DNA of 34,123 bases from Microbacterium yannicii PS01. Lineage in GTDB: Bacteria > Actinomycetota > Actinomycetes > Actinomycetales > Microbacteriaceae. The number at the start of each line of letters is the position of its first letter. Positions within the stretch are counted from its first letter, which is position 1. Both the position numbers and the translations under genes were made by a program. The stretch spans positions 1 through 34,123 of the forward strand of contig NZ_CAJF01000039.1 of NCBI RefSeq assembly GCF_000304335.1. The letters run 5' to 3'. The notes beneath the pieces are model-generated. The model was not told where the DNA came from, did not search any database, and saw only the letters and a list, made by a program, of their open reading frames with translations. Below, piece by piece: positions 15,833 through 23,524 of this stretch.

Positions 15833-17119
15833 ATGCCAGGCATCGTGATCGTCGGAGTTCAGTGGGGGGACGAGGGCAAGGGCAAGGCCACCGACCTGCT
15901 CGGTGAGCGCACCGACTGGGTCGTCAAGTTCAACGGCGGCAACAACGCCGGTCACACGGTCGTGATCGGCGATGAGAAGTACGCGCTGCACCTTCTGCCC
16001 TCCGGAATCCTGTCGCCCGGTGTCAACGCCGTCATCGGCAACGGCGTCGTGATCGATCTCGAGGTGCTCTTCGCCGAGCTCGAGGCGCTGCACGCTCGCG
16101 GGGTCGACACATCGCGACTCCGGGTGAGCGCGAATGCGCACATCATCACGCAGTACCACCGCACGCTCGACAAGGTCACCGAGCGCTTCCTCGGCAAGCG
16201 TCAGATCGGCACCACCGGTCGGGGGATCGGTCCGGCGTACGCCGACAAGATCAACCGCGTCGGCATCCGCGTGCAGGATCTCTTCGACGAGAACATCCTC
16301 CGCCAGAAGGTCGAGGGCGCCCTCGACCAGAAGAACCACCTGCTGGTCAAGGTCTTCAATCGTCGCTCGATCACGGTCGACGAGATCGTGGAGGACCTGC
16401 TCGCCTATGCCGAGCGCCTGCGCCCGATGGTCGCCGACACCTCGTTGCTGCTCGGCGACGCGCTCGACCGCGGCGACGTGGTGGTGTTCGAGGGCGGACA
16501 GGCCACGATGCTCGACGTCGACCACGGCACCTACCCGTTCGTCACGTCGTCGTCGGCGACCGCCGGCGGCGCGTCGACCGGTTCGGGGATCGGCCCCAAC
16601 CGCCTGGACCGCATCATCGGCATCGTGAAGGCGTACACGACCCGCGTCGGGTCGGGACCGTTCCCCACCGAGCTCTTCGACGACAACGGCGACTTCCTCC
16701 GCTCGCGCGGCTTCGAGTTCGGCACGACCACTGGCCGTCCGCGCCGGGTGGGCTGGTACGACGCCCCGATCACGCGGTACGCCACGCGCATCAACGGCAT
16801 CACCGACCTCGTGCTGACGAAGCTCGACATCCTCACCGGCCTCGACCGCATCCCCGTCTGCGTCGCGTACGACGTCGAGGGCGAGCGGTTCGACGAGGTC
16901 CCCGTGAACCAGTCGGACTTCCACCACGCCAAGCCGATCCTCGAGTACTTCCCGGGATGGAAGACCGACATCTCGGGTGCTCGCACCTTCGAGGACCTTC
17001 CCGTCGAGGCGCAGGAGTACGTGCTGGCGCTGGAGAAGATGAGCGGCACGCGCATCTCGGTGATCGGCGTGGGTGCGGCCCGCGACGCGGTCATCGTCCG
17101 CCACGACCTCGTCGACTGA
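15833..17119 (+). CDS. purA: Adenylosuccinate synthetase
   Basis: A 428-residue enzyme that condenses IMP and aspartate using GTP, the first committed step to AMP. Full family length. The GTP-binding/catalytic loop is QWGDEGKGK (10-18) with base D13; NAGHT (38-42) carries catalytic H41; IGTTGRGIGPAY and GGQATMLDVDHGTYPFVTSS follow (the latter split by a turn), and TTTGRPRRVGW is the aspartate-binding loop. A GGGGAG ribosome site precedes the ATG. Its TGA overlaps the next ATG by one base (TGATG), so the lactonase-like gene is translationally coupled. purL is in the same window at 29-31.7 kb but not linked to it. Confidence 0.98.
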   Translation: MPGIVIVGVQWGDEGKGKATDLLGERTDWVVKFNGGNNAGHTVVIGDEKYALHLLPSGILSPGVNAVIGNGVVIDLEVLFAELEALHARGVDTSRLRVSANAHIITQYHRTLDKVTERFLGKRQIGTTGRGIGPAYADKINRVGIRVQDLFDENILRQKVEGALDQKNHLLVKVFNRRSITVDEIVEDLLAYAERLRPMVADTSLLLGDALDRGDVVVFEGGQATMLDVDHGTYPFVTSSSATAGGASTGSGIGPNRLDRIIGIVKAYTTRVGSGPFPTELFDDNGDFLRSRGFEFGTTTGRPRRVGWYDAPITRYATRINGITDLVLTKLDILTGLDRIPVCVAYDVEGERFDEVPVNQSDFHHAKPILEYFPGWKTDISGARTFEDLPVEAQEYVLALEKMSGTRISVIGVGAARDAVIVRHDLVD

Positions 17120-18333
17120 TGCGGTTTCTCGTCGGCGGGTACACCGCCGGCATGGACGGGCGGGCATCAGGGATAGGCATGCTGCTGGCCGGCGCGGCCG
17201 ACGAGGCATCCGCCGGCGGACAGCTGGCGTTCGCCGGCGAGGTCGTCCGCGCCGACTCTCCGTCGTGGCTCGCACCGCACCCCGGCTCCTCGACTCTGGC
17301 GCGGGGGGATGTGATCTACGCCGCGCTCGAGGAGCGAGGAGAGGTCCAGGCCCTCCGCCGCACGGGCGAGGCGACCTTCACGCCGCTGGGCGCACCGGTC
17401 GAGGCGGGTGAGGCGACCTGCCATGTGGCAGTCGCTCCCGACGGCTCGTTCCTCGTCGCCGCTTGCTGGGGCGACGGGCGCGTGGTGCGCATGACGCTGG
17501 ATGCCGCGGGCCGTCCGTCCGCGCCGGTCATCGCCGACGAGGCCACCGATCCATACGGCCCGGACGCGCACGGGTCCGCCTCCGAGCCGATCCGTCCGGG
17601 AGCGGGGGGACTCGACCTCGCGGCGGCCGCCCGTGCCCTGCGGGAGGCGGCCGGTGACGAGTACGCGCACCTCGTGCCCGATCACGACCGGCCGATCGAC
17701 GACCCGCTGAGCGACGTCGCCGACGAGACCGCGTCCACACGCCCGTCGCGTGCGCACCAGACCGTCTTCCTCCCCGGCGGGCTGATCGCTACGACGGACC
17801 TGGGCCTGGACCTCGTGCGCTTGTGGACGATGGCCGCCGGCGGCCTTCGGCCGCGCCAGCAGGTGGCGCTGCCGAAGGGCAGCGGTCCCCGCCACATGGT
17901 GTGGCACCCCAGCGGTCACCTGTATGTCGTCACTGAGCTCTCGTGCGAGGTCTTCGTCCTCGCGCCCGCGGTCGATGGCACGTGGCGTGTGGTGGGCGGC
18001 ACGCCGCTCGGCGGCACTCTGCCCGGCGATGCTGCCGCCGAGCTGGCGCCGTCGCGCGACGGCGAGTTCCTCTACGCGGGGGTGCGCGGCAGCAACACCG
18101 TCGCGACCCTGCGCGTGCGCGGCGCGGGTGAGAGCCTCGGGCCGGTCGCTCTGGTGGACGCGGGCGTGGACTGGCCGCGCCACCACAGCGTCGTCCGAGA
18201 CACCCTGCTCGTGGCGGGGCAGCGGTCCGACGAGGTCGTCTCGCTCACGCTCGACCTGCGCACCGGCGTGCCCGGTCGTGTCCGGCACCGCACGGACGCG
18301 CCCACGCCGACCTGCCTGCTTCCGCTCGGCTAG
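17119..18333 (+). CDS. Lactonase / 6-phosphogluconolactonase-type beta-propeller
   Basis: A 404-residue soluble protein starting MRFLVGGYTAGMDGRASGI, typical of the seven-bladed lactonase (PF10282, Pgl-like) family. Blade motifs include CHVAVAPDGSFLVAACWGDG, AHQTVFLP, GPRHMVWHPSGHLYVVTELS and WPRHHSVV. Members hydrolyse 6-phosphogluconolactone or have unknown roles. It is longer than the usual roughly 340-350 residues because of a charged insertion at about 150-215 (rich in Asp, Ala and Arg) between blades. Its ATG overlaps the purA stop by one base. The stop TAG shares the palindrome CTAG with the stop of the convergent exporter gene. Confidence 0.85.
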   Translation: MRFLVGGYTAGMDGRASGIGMLLAGAADEASAGGQLAFAGEVVRADSPSWLAPHPGSSTLARGDVIYAALEERGEVQALRRTGEATFTPLGAPVEAGEATCHVAVAPDGSFLVAACWGDGRVVRMTLDAAGRPSAPVIADEATDPYGPDAHGSASEPIRPGAGGLDLAAAARALREAAGDEYAHLVPDHDRPIDDPLSDVADETASTRPSRAHQTVFLPGGLIATTDLGLDLVRLWTMAAGGLRPRQQVALPKGSGPRHMVWHPSGHLYVVTELSCEVFVLAPAVDGTWRVVGGTPLGGTLPGDAAAELAPSRDGEFLYAGVRGSNTVATLRVRGAGESLGPVALVDAGVDWPRHHSVVRDTLLVAGQRSDEVVSLTLDLRTGVPGRVRHRTDAPTPTCLLPLG

Positions 18334-19538
18334 ATCTTCGCGTCCTGCTTCGGGATGAAGACCTGCTTGATGATGAGCAGGATCGACGCCGTCACGGGAA
18401 TGGCGACGAGCGCGCCCAGCAGCCCGAGGAGCGTGCCACCGACGAGCGCGCCGATCACCACGAGCGCCCCGGGGACCGAGATCGCACGGTTCATGACCTT
18501 CGGCGTCAGAACGTAGGCCTCGAGCTGCATGTAGACGAGGTAGATCACGGCGAAGATGAGGGCGGGCAGCCAGCCGGTGAAGAGCGCGATCACCGTGGCG
18601 AACATCCAATAAAGGACCGAGCCGACGAGGGGGATGAGCGTGATGCAGAACGCCACGACGGCCATGAGGGCGGGGAAGGGCAGACCGAGGAAGAGGTGGA
18701 GGAAGAACGCGACGACGGAGTTGCAGAAGGCCAGGATCACCATTCCCATCAGGTAGCCCCCGATCGAATCCGTGATCCGCTCGGTCAGCTCGGCGGCCTT
18801 CGCGCGGTTGCGGGCGGACGCGAGCCGGTTGAAGGCGACCTTCATGGTGGGCAGCGACGCCAGGAAGTACAGGCTCAGCACCAGCACGATGATGAGCCCG
18901 GAGATCGTCGTGCCGACGTTGATGGCGAAGTTGAGCACGCCGCCGCCGATCGCGGCGATGTTCGCGGGATTCGTGAGGAACGTCTCGACCTGCTGCAGGA
19001 TCGTGCCGACCTGGGGGCCGAAAGTGCTGCTCAGCCACCCGTAGATATCGGACTTCTGGAAGTTGTCGACGGTCTGCGGCAGATCGGTGAAGAACTGGGT
19101 GATCTGCGAGACCAGCGCCGGCACGACGAGCAGCAGCACGCCCGCCAGCACGATGGCGAAGGCGGTGTAGACGATCACGATTCCCCACGCGCGCTTGATC
19201 TTGTGGCGCTCGAACCACTGCACGACCGGGTCGAGCCCGAGGGCGGCGAACAGCGCGAAGACGATGTAGATGATGATCGTCGACAGATTCCAGAACGCCA
19301 GTCCCATGGCGACGGCGACCAGGCCGCCGAGGGTGACGAAGAGGCCGACGCCGAACGGCTGATTGAGGTTGGCCCAGAAGGTGCGGGATGCCGGGGCCTC
19401 CCCGGAGCGCGCAGCCACGGCATCCGGCACCGCCGTTCCCTCCGCGTGGGCGGCATCCGTGCCCGCCGTGGGAGGGGCAGACAGCGGCTGGGTCGCCTCG
19501 GTGGCTGTCGCACCGAGCGAGGGCGAGGGGTCGGTCAT
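18330..19538 (-). CDS. AI-2E family transporter (YdiK/PerM type)
   Basis: A 402-residue membrane protein. Residues 1-53 are a disordered Ala/Pro/Thr-rich cytoplasmic tail; about eight helices follow in the layout of PF01594: two near 60-100, one at about 118-140, a long soluble segment with FFTDLPQTVDNF, and a C-terminal cluster with GLPFPALMAVVAFCITLIPLVGS (split by a turn) and the VLTPKVMNRAISVPGALVV motif. Members export autoinducer-2 or act as Na+/H+ antiporters; substrate here unknown. TAGAGT lies seven bases before the ATG. It converges on the lactonase gene (4-bp overlap) and is divergent from chorismate mutase with 46 bp between start codons. Confidence 0.9.
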   Translation of the reverse strand: MTDPSPSLGATATEATQPLSAPPTAGTDAAHAEGTAVPDAVAARSGEAPASRTFWANLNQPFGVGLFVTLGGLVAVAMGLAFWNLSTIIIYIVFALFAALGLDPVVQWFERHKIKRAWGIVIVYTAFAIVLAGVLLLVVPALVSQITQFFTDLPQTVDNFQKSDIYGWLSSTFGPQVGTILQQVETFLTNPANIAAIGGGVLNFAINVGTTISGLIIVLVLSLYFLASLPTMKVAFNRLASARNRAKAAELTERITDSIGGYLMGMVILAFCNSVVAFFLHLFLGLPFPALMAVVAFCITLIPLVGSVLYWMFATVIALFTGWLPALIFAVIYLVYMQLEAYVLTPKVMNRAISVPGALVVIGALVGGTLLGLLGALVAIPVTASILLIIKQVFIPKQDAKI

Positions 19539-19545
19539 GGGGTTC

Positions 19546-19551
19546 ACTCTA
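19546..19551 (-). promoter_or_regulatory. Putative -10 element of the AI-2E-type transporter gene
   Basis: TAGAGT, seven bases, ATG at 19538, without Shine-Dalgarno. It lies back-to-back with the chorismate mutase promoter in a 46-bp gap. Confidence 0.4.
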
Positions 19552-19559
19552 GGGCCGGG

Positions 19560-19565
19560 TATGGT
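19560..19565 (+). promoter_or_regulatory. Putative -10 element of the chorismate mutase gene
   Basis: TATGGT, 19 bp before the ATG at 19585, leaving a short leader that contains the GAGGAG ribosome site. Overlaps the space of the divergent exporter promoter. Confidence 0.35.
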
Positions 19566-19584
19566 CGGGGGCGAGGAGGAGTTC

Positions 19585-19878
19585 ATGACCGAGGATCCGA
19601 CGACGACGCTGGCGCGGCTGCGCAGCAGCATCGACAACATCGACGCCGCGCTGGTGTACATGCTCGCTGAGCGGTTCAAGGCCACGAAGCAGGTGGGGCA
19701 CCTCAAGGCCGAGCACGGCATGCCGGCCTCCGATCCGGCGCGGGAGGAGCAGCAGGTCGCGCGTCTGCGCAGCCTCGCCGAGCAGGCCGACCTCGACCCG
19801 GCGTTCGCCGAGAAGTGGTTCAACTTCGTCGTCGCCGAGGTCATCCGGCACCACACCGAGGCCGCCGACCGCCGCTGA
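19585..19878 (+). CDS. Chorismate mutase (AroQ class)
   Basis: A 97-residue all-helical enzyme that converts chorismate to prephenate for Phe and Tyr synthesis. Residues match the E. coli AroQ active site with an offset of two: R13, R30, K41, D50, R53 and E54 correspond to R11, R28, K39, D48, R51 and E52. The start at MTEDPTTTLARLR is set by GAGGAG upstream; an ATG at 19561 in frame is less well placed. Free-standing, cytoplasmic form with no fused prephenate dehydratase or DAHP synthase domain. The next gene follows after 72 bp and has its own promoter-like sequence. Confidence 0.93.
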   Translation: MTEDPTTTLARLRSSIDNIDAALVYMLAERFKATKQVGHLKAEHGMPASDPAREEQQVARLRSLAEQADLDPAFAEKWFNFVVAEVIRHHTEAADRR

Positions 19879-19938
19879 CTCCTCGACGGGCTCGGGAATC
19901 TTCACCGCGGCACGGCGTGATCGGTGCCCGCGTCGCCC

Positions 19939-19944
19939 TACGCT
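19939..19944 (+). promoter_or_regulatory. Putative -10 element of the HerA-like ATPase gene
   Basis: TACGCT, six bases, ATG at 19951. No Shine-Dalgarno fits; predicted leaderless. Confidence 0.5.
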
Positions 19945-19950
19945 GAAGGC

Positions 19951-21042
19951 ATGCCTCGCGAACTGCCGATCGGAAGCCTTCTCGAATCGGAGGACGCCCG
20001 TCCGGCGCGCGTCCTCGCACACAAGCTCAACCGGCACACGTTCTGGTGCGGGCAGAGCGGGTCGGGCAAGACGTTCGCGCTCGGCGTTCTGCTCGAGCAG
20101 GTCCTGCTCCATACCCGGATGCCGCTGGTGGTGCTCGATCCGAACTCCGACTTCGTCCGGCTCGGCGAGGTGCGCGACGATGCGCCCGAAGCGGAAGCGG
20201 CGCAGCTGAGTCAACGCGACATCCGGGTGCTGCGTCCCGGCGGAGCAGGTGTGGCACGGTCGCTGCATGCCCGATTCCTCGACATGCCCGTCCGCTCGCG
20301 TGCGGCGGTCGTGAACCTCGATCCCGTGCACGACGCCGACGAGTACAACGGGCTGCTCCAGGTCGAGGCCGAGGTGCCGCTCATCGAGCAAGGCCGCCTC
20401 CTCGAGTTCCTGCGCTCCAGCGGCGACGCCATGCGCCATCGCCTCGCGATGCGCCTCGAGAACCTCGGCGTCACGGACTGGAACCTGTGGGCGTGGGGGC
20501 ACCGGAGCGTCACCGATGAGATCGATGACCGCCCCGACGCGACCGTGGTGGATCTCGGCGGATTCCCGACCCAGGCGGAGTCCCGCACCGCCGCACTCGC
20601 TGTTCTGGATCACCTGTGGGAGACGCGCGAGGAGCGCGTCGGCCGGCTCATCGTGATCGACGAGGCCCACAACCTCTGCCGTCCCGACCCGGCCACTCCG
20701 CTCGAGGCGCTTCTGACCGAGCGCATCGTTCAGATCGCCGCCGAGGGCCGCAAGTACGGGCTCTGGCTACTGTTGTCGACCCAGCGGCCCTCGAAGGTCC
20801 ACCCTGACGCGCTGTCGCAGTGCGACAACCTCGCGCTCATGCGGATGAGCTCGCCGCGCGACCTCGGCGAGCTCGCCGACGTCTTCGGCTACGTCCCCGC
20901 CTCGCTGCTGGAGCGCTCGCCAGGCTTCGCGCAGGGCCAGGCCCTGTTCGCGGGCGGCTTCGTCGAATTGCCTGCGCTCGTCCAGGTCGGCAACCGGCTG
21001 ACGCACGAGGGCGGCTCGGACGTCTCGGTGTCGCTGCGCTGA
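19951..21042 (+). CDS. HerA/FtsK-superfamily P-loop ATPase (DUF87-like)
   Basis: A 363-residue soluble ATPase. Walker A is CGQSGSGKTFALG (33-45), Walker B is RLIVIDEAHNLC, and a sensor-like LLLSTQRPSKVHPDAL follows, as in HerA and VirD4/TrwB-like helicase-translocases. PLVVLDPNSDFVRLGE after Walker A is a typical HerA 'DPHGD'-like segment. There is no N-terminal HAS barrel or partner nuclease (NurA) nearby, so a role in DNA end processing is not supported by context. In other actinobacteria such stand-alone members are annotated only as ATP-binding proteins. A strong hairpin terminator follows the stop. Confidence 0.82.
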   Translation: MPRELPIGSLLESEDARPARVLAHKLNRHTFWCGQSGSGKTFALGVLLEQVLLHTRMPLVVLDPNSDFVRLGEVRDDAPEAEAAQLSQRDIRVLRPGGAGVARSLHARFLDMPVRSRAAVVNLDPVHDADEYNGLLQVEAEVPLIEQGRLLEFLRSSGDAMRHRLAMRLENLGVTDWNLWAWGHRSVTDEIDDRPDATVVDLGGFPTQAESRTAALAVLDHLWETREERVGRLIVIDEAHNLCRPDPATPLEALLTERIVQIAAEGRKYGLWLLLSTQRPSKVHPDALSQCDNLALMRMSSPRDLGELADVFGYVPASLLERSPGFAQGQALFAGGFVELPALVQVGNRLTHEGGSDVSVSLR

Positions 21043-21055
21043 GGCCTGCCTGAAC

Positions 21056-21101
21056 GACGGATGCCTCGACCCCGCGCAGTCGCGGGGTCGAGGCTTCCGT
21101 C
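21056..21101. terminator. Bidirectional terminator between convergent genes
   Basis: A perfect 14-bp stem (21063-21076 with 21081-21094) and loop CAGT, extended by a T-T mismatch and six more pairs (GACGGA with TCCGTC). It lies between the ATPase gene (plus) and the ABC permease gene (minus), and should serve both. Confidence 0.85.
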
Positions 21102-21152
21102 ATCCGCGCCGAAGCCGAGGCGCGGGCCTTTCGACGGGCTCAGGGACTGCCG

Positions 21153-21848
21153 TTACGGCACCGCCCGCCGCAGGGTCAGGTACGAGATCCCGCCGAGCAG
21201 CACCGTCACGACGAGGCCCCACAAGGCGAAGCCGAGGGGTCCGGCGTCGACCATCCCCGTCCAGACCTGGCCCCACAGCTCCATGCGGGTGATCGCCCAG
21301 ACCGCGATCACGAGGATCGCGGTGATGCCGGCCCACACGATCGACAGCAGCATGGGACCGAACCGCTTGTAGATCGTCGCCGACCAGAATCCGAGCATGA
21401 AGATGAGCATCGCCATGACGAAGTAGAACAGGCCGGCGGCAAGCGTGCCGCCGGACACGACCCAGTCGAGCGCGAAGAAGTAGCCGTTGATACCCCACCC
21501 GTTCGTCGCCTTCTCGACCACCGCACCGATCGCGAAGACGGCCGCCAGCAGCACCGCGCACATCGCTGCGGCGAGCATCGTGCCGAAGAAGAACTCGCGG
21601 CGCGTCACGCTCATCGCCTGCGAGAACGGGAACGTGAGGGTCAACGACGAGATCCCCACGAACAGCAGCACCCACAGCGGAGCCTGCGAGCCGCCGCCGT
21701 AGAACGGACCGGGGAGCCCCGCGGTGTACAGGATCGCGTAGATCGCGATCGATATCGCGAACGAGGAGCCGAGCACGATCAACGGCACCCAGACGAAGGT
21801 CTGCTTGTTGATCAGCTGCATGCGTACGACGTTGACGGTGCGATTCAT
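21153..21848 (-). CDS. ABC transporter permease (ABC-2 type)
   Basis: A 231-residue membrane protein with six helices (roughly 20-40, 55-75, 95-115, 125-155, 165-185 and 200-222). Between helices 2 and 3, SQAMSVTRREFFFGTML is the typical 'T-R-R-x-F/Y' loop of bacterial ABC-2 permeases that partner GntR-regulated ATPases. Its ATG overlaps the ATPase stop (ATGA, 21848-21845). Substrate unknown; related systems act in cell-envelope stress or antibiotic and peptide export. Confidence 0.88.
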   Translation of the reverse strand: MNRTVNVVRMQLINKQTFVWVPLIVLGSSFAISIAIYAILYTAGLPGPFYGGGSQAPLWVLLFVGISSLTLTFPFSQAMSVTRREFFFGTMLAAAMCAVLLAAVFAIGAVVEKATNGWGINGYFFALDWVVSGGTLAAGLFYFVMAMLIFMLGFWSATIYKRFGPMLLSIVWAGITAILVIAVWAITRMELWGQVWTGMVDAGPLGFALWGLVVTVLLGGISYLTLRRAVP

Positions 21849-22765
21849 CGCAGTGCTCCTTCGTCGAGGGTGGATGCCGTCTCACCGGCGTTCGCCGCGT
21901 GCGCGGTGGTGGTGCGCACGATGAGCTGCTGCAACGACACCGGGGCCACGTCGAGTCCCGCAGCGGCGAGGCGCTCGCGGTCGGCGAGCGAGAGCGCGCC
22001 GAGCACGGTGACCGAGGCCACGTTCCCCAGCTTCTCGCGGTGGATGACCTGGCGGCCCGCGACGAACGCCTCGACCGCCGAGGCGTCGCCCACGATGTTC
22101 GCCGCCCGGTCGCGGATGGCATCGGTCTCCTCGTCCATCAGGATGTGCCCGCGGTCGATGACGAGCACGCGCTCGATGAGGTTCGACACCTCGTCGATGA
22201 GATGGCTCGAGAGGATCACGGTTCGCGGGTGCTCGGTGTAGTCCTCGAGCAGCCGGTCGTAGAAGATCTGGCGTGCGACCGCGTCCAGGCCCAGGTAGGG
22301 CTCGTCGAAGAACGTGATCTCGGCGCGTGCTGCGAGGCCGATGATGACGCCGACCGCCGAGAGCTGACCGCGCGACATCTTCTTGATGCGCGTCTTCATC
22401 GGAAGCTGGAAATCGTCGATCAGCCGCTGCGCGAGGTCTTCATCCCAGTTCGGGAAGAACAGGCGCGCCGTCCCGAAGGCGTGCTTCGCGAGCGCGTCGT
22501 CGGGGTACTTCTGGCTCTCGCGCACGAAGCACATGCGCGAGAGCGCCTTCGCGTTCTCGTACGGGTTCATGCCGAACACGCGCACTTCTCCGCTCGTCGC
22601 GAAGTTCTGCGCGGTCAGGATCGACATCACCGTCGTCTTGCCCGCGCCGTTGCGCCCGAGCAGTCCGTAGATGGTGTCCTTCTCGATCGTGAAGCTCACG
22701 TCGTCGACCGCGAGGGTCTCGCGGTATCGCTTGGTGAGGTTCTTCACCTCGATCACGTGTGTCAT
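21845..22765 (-). CDS. ABC transporter ATP-binding protein
   Basis: A 306-residue ATPase: Walker A LLGRNGAGKTT (about 36-46), signature motif MSRGQLSAVG (a variant of LSGGQ), Walker B ITFFDEPYLGLD, and the switch His in VILSSHLIDE. A C-terminal extension of about 90 residues follows, as in YtrB/BcrA-type exporters. It is the middle gene of regulator-ATPase-permease, 13 bp after the regulator and overlapping the permease start. A GGAAG ribosome site is present. It energises the ABC-2 permease encoded next. Confidence 0.94.
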   Translation of the reverse strand: MTHVIEVKNLTKRYRETLAVDDVSFTIEKDTIYGLLGRNGAGKTTVMSILTAQNFATSGEVRVFGMNPYENAKALSRMCFVRESQKYPDDALAKHAFGTARLFFPNWDEDLAQRLIDDFQLPMKTRIKKMSRGQLSAVGVIIGLAARAEITFFDEPYLGLDAVARQIFYDRLLEDYTEHPRTVILSSHLIDEVSNLIERVLVIDRGHILMDEETDAIRDRAANIVGDASAVEAFVAGRQVIHREKLGNVASVTVLGALSLADRERLAAAGLDVAPVSLQQLIVRTTTAHAANAGETASTLDEGALR

Positions 22766-22778
22766 TGTGTCTTCCGTT

Positions 22779-23165
22779 TCAGTCGGCGTGCGCCGAGGCG
22801 CGGTCGTTGATGAGGAGGGTGAGGTCTTCGGGGCCGAGGCCGAGCTTGCGGGCCTCGACGAGGAGCGGTTCGACGAACCGGTCGGCGAAAGCGGTGCGAC
22901 GCTCGGCGAGCAGCAGCTCGCGGGCGCCCGGCGCGACGAACATGCCGATGCCTCGGCGCTTGTAGAGCACGCCCTTGTCTGTCAGCATCGCGATCCCCTT
23001 CGCAGCCGTGGCGGGATTGATGCGATAGAAGCCGGCGAGCTCGTTGGTCGACGGCGCCTGCGCCTCTTCGGCGAGAGATCCCTCGATGATCGCGTCCTCC
23101 ACGCTCTCGGCGATCTGGAGGAACAGTGCCCGGCCTTCTTCGATCACATCGTCCGCTCTGGTCAT
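22779..23165 (-). CDS. GntR-family regulator (YtrA subfamily)
   Basis: A 128-residue regulator. The winged helix (about 10-75) contains LFLQIAESVEDAIIEG, the recognition region APSTNELAGFYRINPATAAKG (split by the turn) and the wing VLYKRRGIGMFV. The short C-terminal part (75-128, GARELLLAERR...) is the helical dimerisation tail of the YtrA subfamily, which controls adjacent ABC transporter operons, often by derepression. The start MTRADDVIEEG is chosen over a frame extension to 23213, because the operator-like repeat 23168-23191 lies just upstream and would otherwise be coding. Confidence 0.92.
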   Translation of the reverse strand: MTRADDVIEEGRALFLQIAESVEDAIIEGSLAEEAQAPSTNELAGFYRINPATAAKGIAMLTDKGVLYKRRGIGMFVAPGARELLLAERRTAFADRFVEPLLVEARKLGLGPEDLTLLINDRASAHAD

Positions 23166-23167
23166 TT

Positions 23168-23191
23168 GGTTACCTACTTGAGTAACTAACC
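23168..23191. promoter_or_regulatory. Putative operator of the GntR-ABC operon
   Basis: GTTAC (23169-23173) and GTAAC (23182-23186) form an inverted repeat with eight bases between; the outer GGTTA (23168-23172) and TAACC (23187-23191) also mirror each other. It ends three bases before the regulator's ATG. A TTGACA -35-like hexamer is at 23209-23214 on the minus strand; the -10 would then fall inside the repeat, so binding should block transcription. Exact -10 is uncertain. Confidence 0.55.
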
Positions 23192-23213
23192 ACATAAGCG
23201 AAGACGATGTCAA

Positions 23214-23524
23214 CAGATGAGCGAGGGGCCGACTTGCGGCTGCGTGTTATCACGCGCGTGCGCGCTAACCCCGTCCCCGCTCGCCTGTCGAATTTGCGAC
23301 TCCATGCGGGGGCATGAAACGTTGGATCAGGCCCGAATGCGGGCCATCCCGACCAGTCCGCGCTCCCGCCGGCATCATGGGGATGCTGCGCCGGTGAGCG
23401 TACGGTCGGCGGCCTTTGCGCGGATCCGACATCCGCCGCCGTGGTGCTCCCTCCGGGTGAGCCTGTGTGGCCGCCACCCGGGCGTGACCGCTGCAGCCCC
23501 TGCACCGGGCTGCCGAGGTGCACA
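23214..23524 (+). other. 311-bp intergenic region before the osmoprotectant transporter
   Basis: No gene supported. It must hold the promoter of the downstream operon, but no convincing -35/-10 pair stands out. It has several small GC-rich hairpins (GGCCCG-AATG-CGGGCC near 23331-23346; the one at 23493-23513 is listed separately). I did not recognise a known riboswitch; the c-di-AMP ydaO consensus is not apparent. Confidence 0.4.
23493..23513 (+). promoter_or_regulatory. Hairpin directly upstream of the ribosome site of the osmoprotectant ATPase gene
   Basis: GCAGCCC pairs perfectly with GGGCTGC around a 7-base loop; GAGGTG (23515-23520), the probable ribosome site, begins one base later. 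It could modulate translation or be a chance GC-rich hairpin. Confidence 0.35.

Noticed and set aside
14498..17275. Very long minus-strand open frame (over 900 codons) opposite the dehydrogenase and purA
   Set aside because: It is antisense to two well recognised genes, has Arg/Asp/Val/Leu-biased composition typical of high-GC shadow frames and no domain.
23214..23524. c-di-AMP (ydaO-type) or other riboswitch before the osmoprotectant operon
   Set aside because: Considered because of the operon type and leader length, but I cannot find the conserved ydaO blocks. A covariance-model scan would be decisive.
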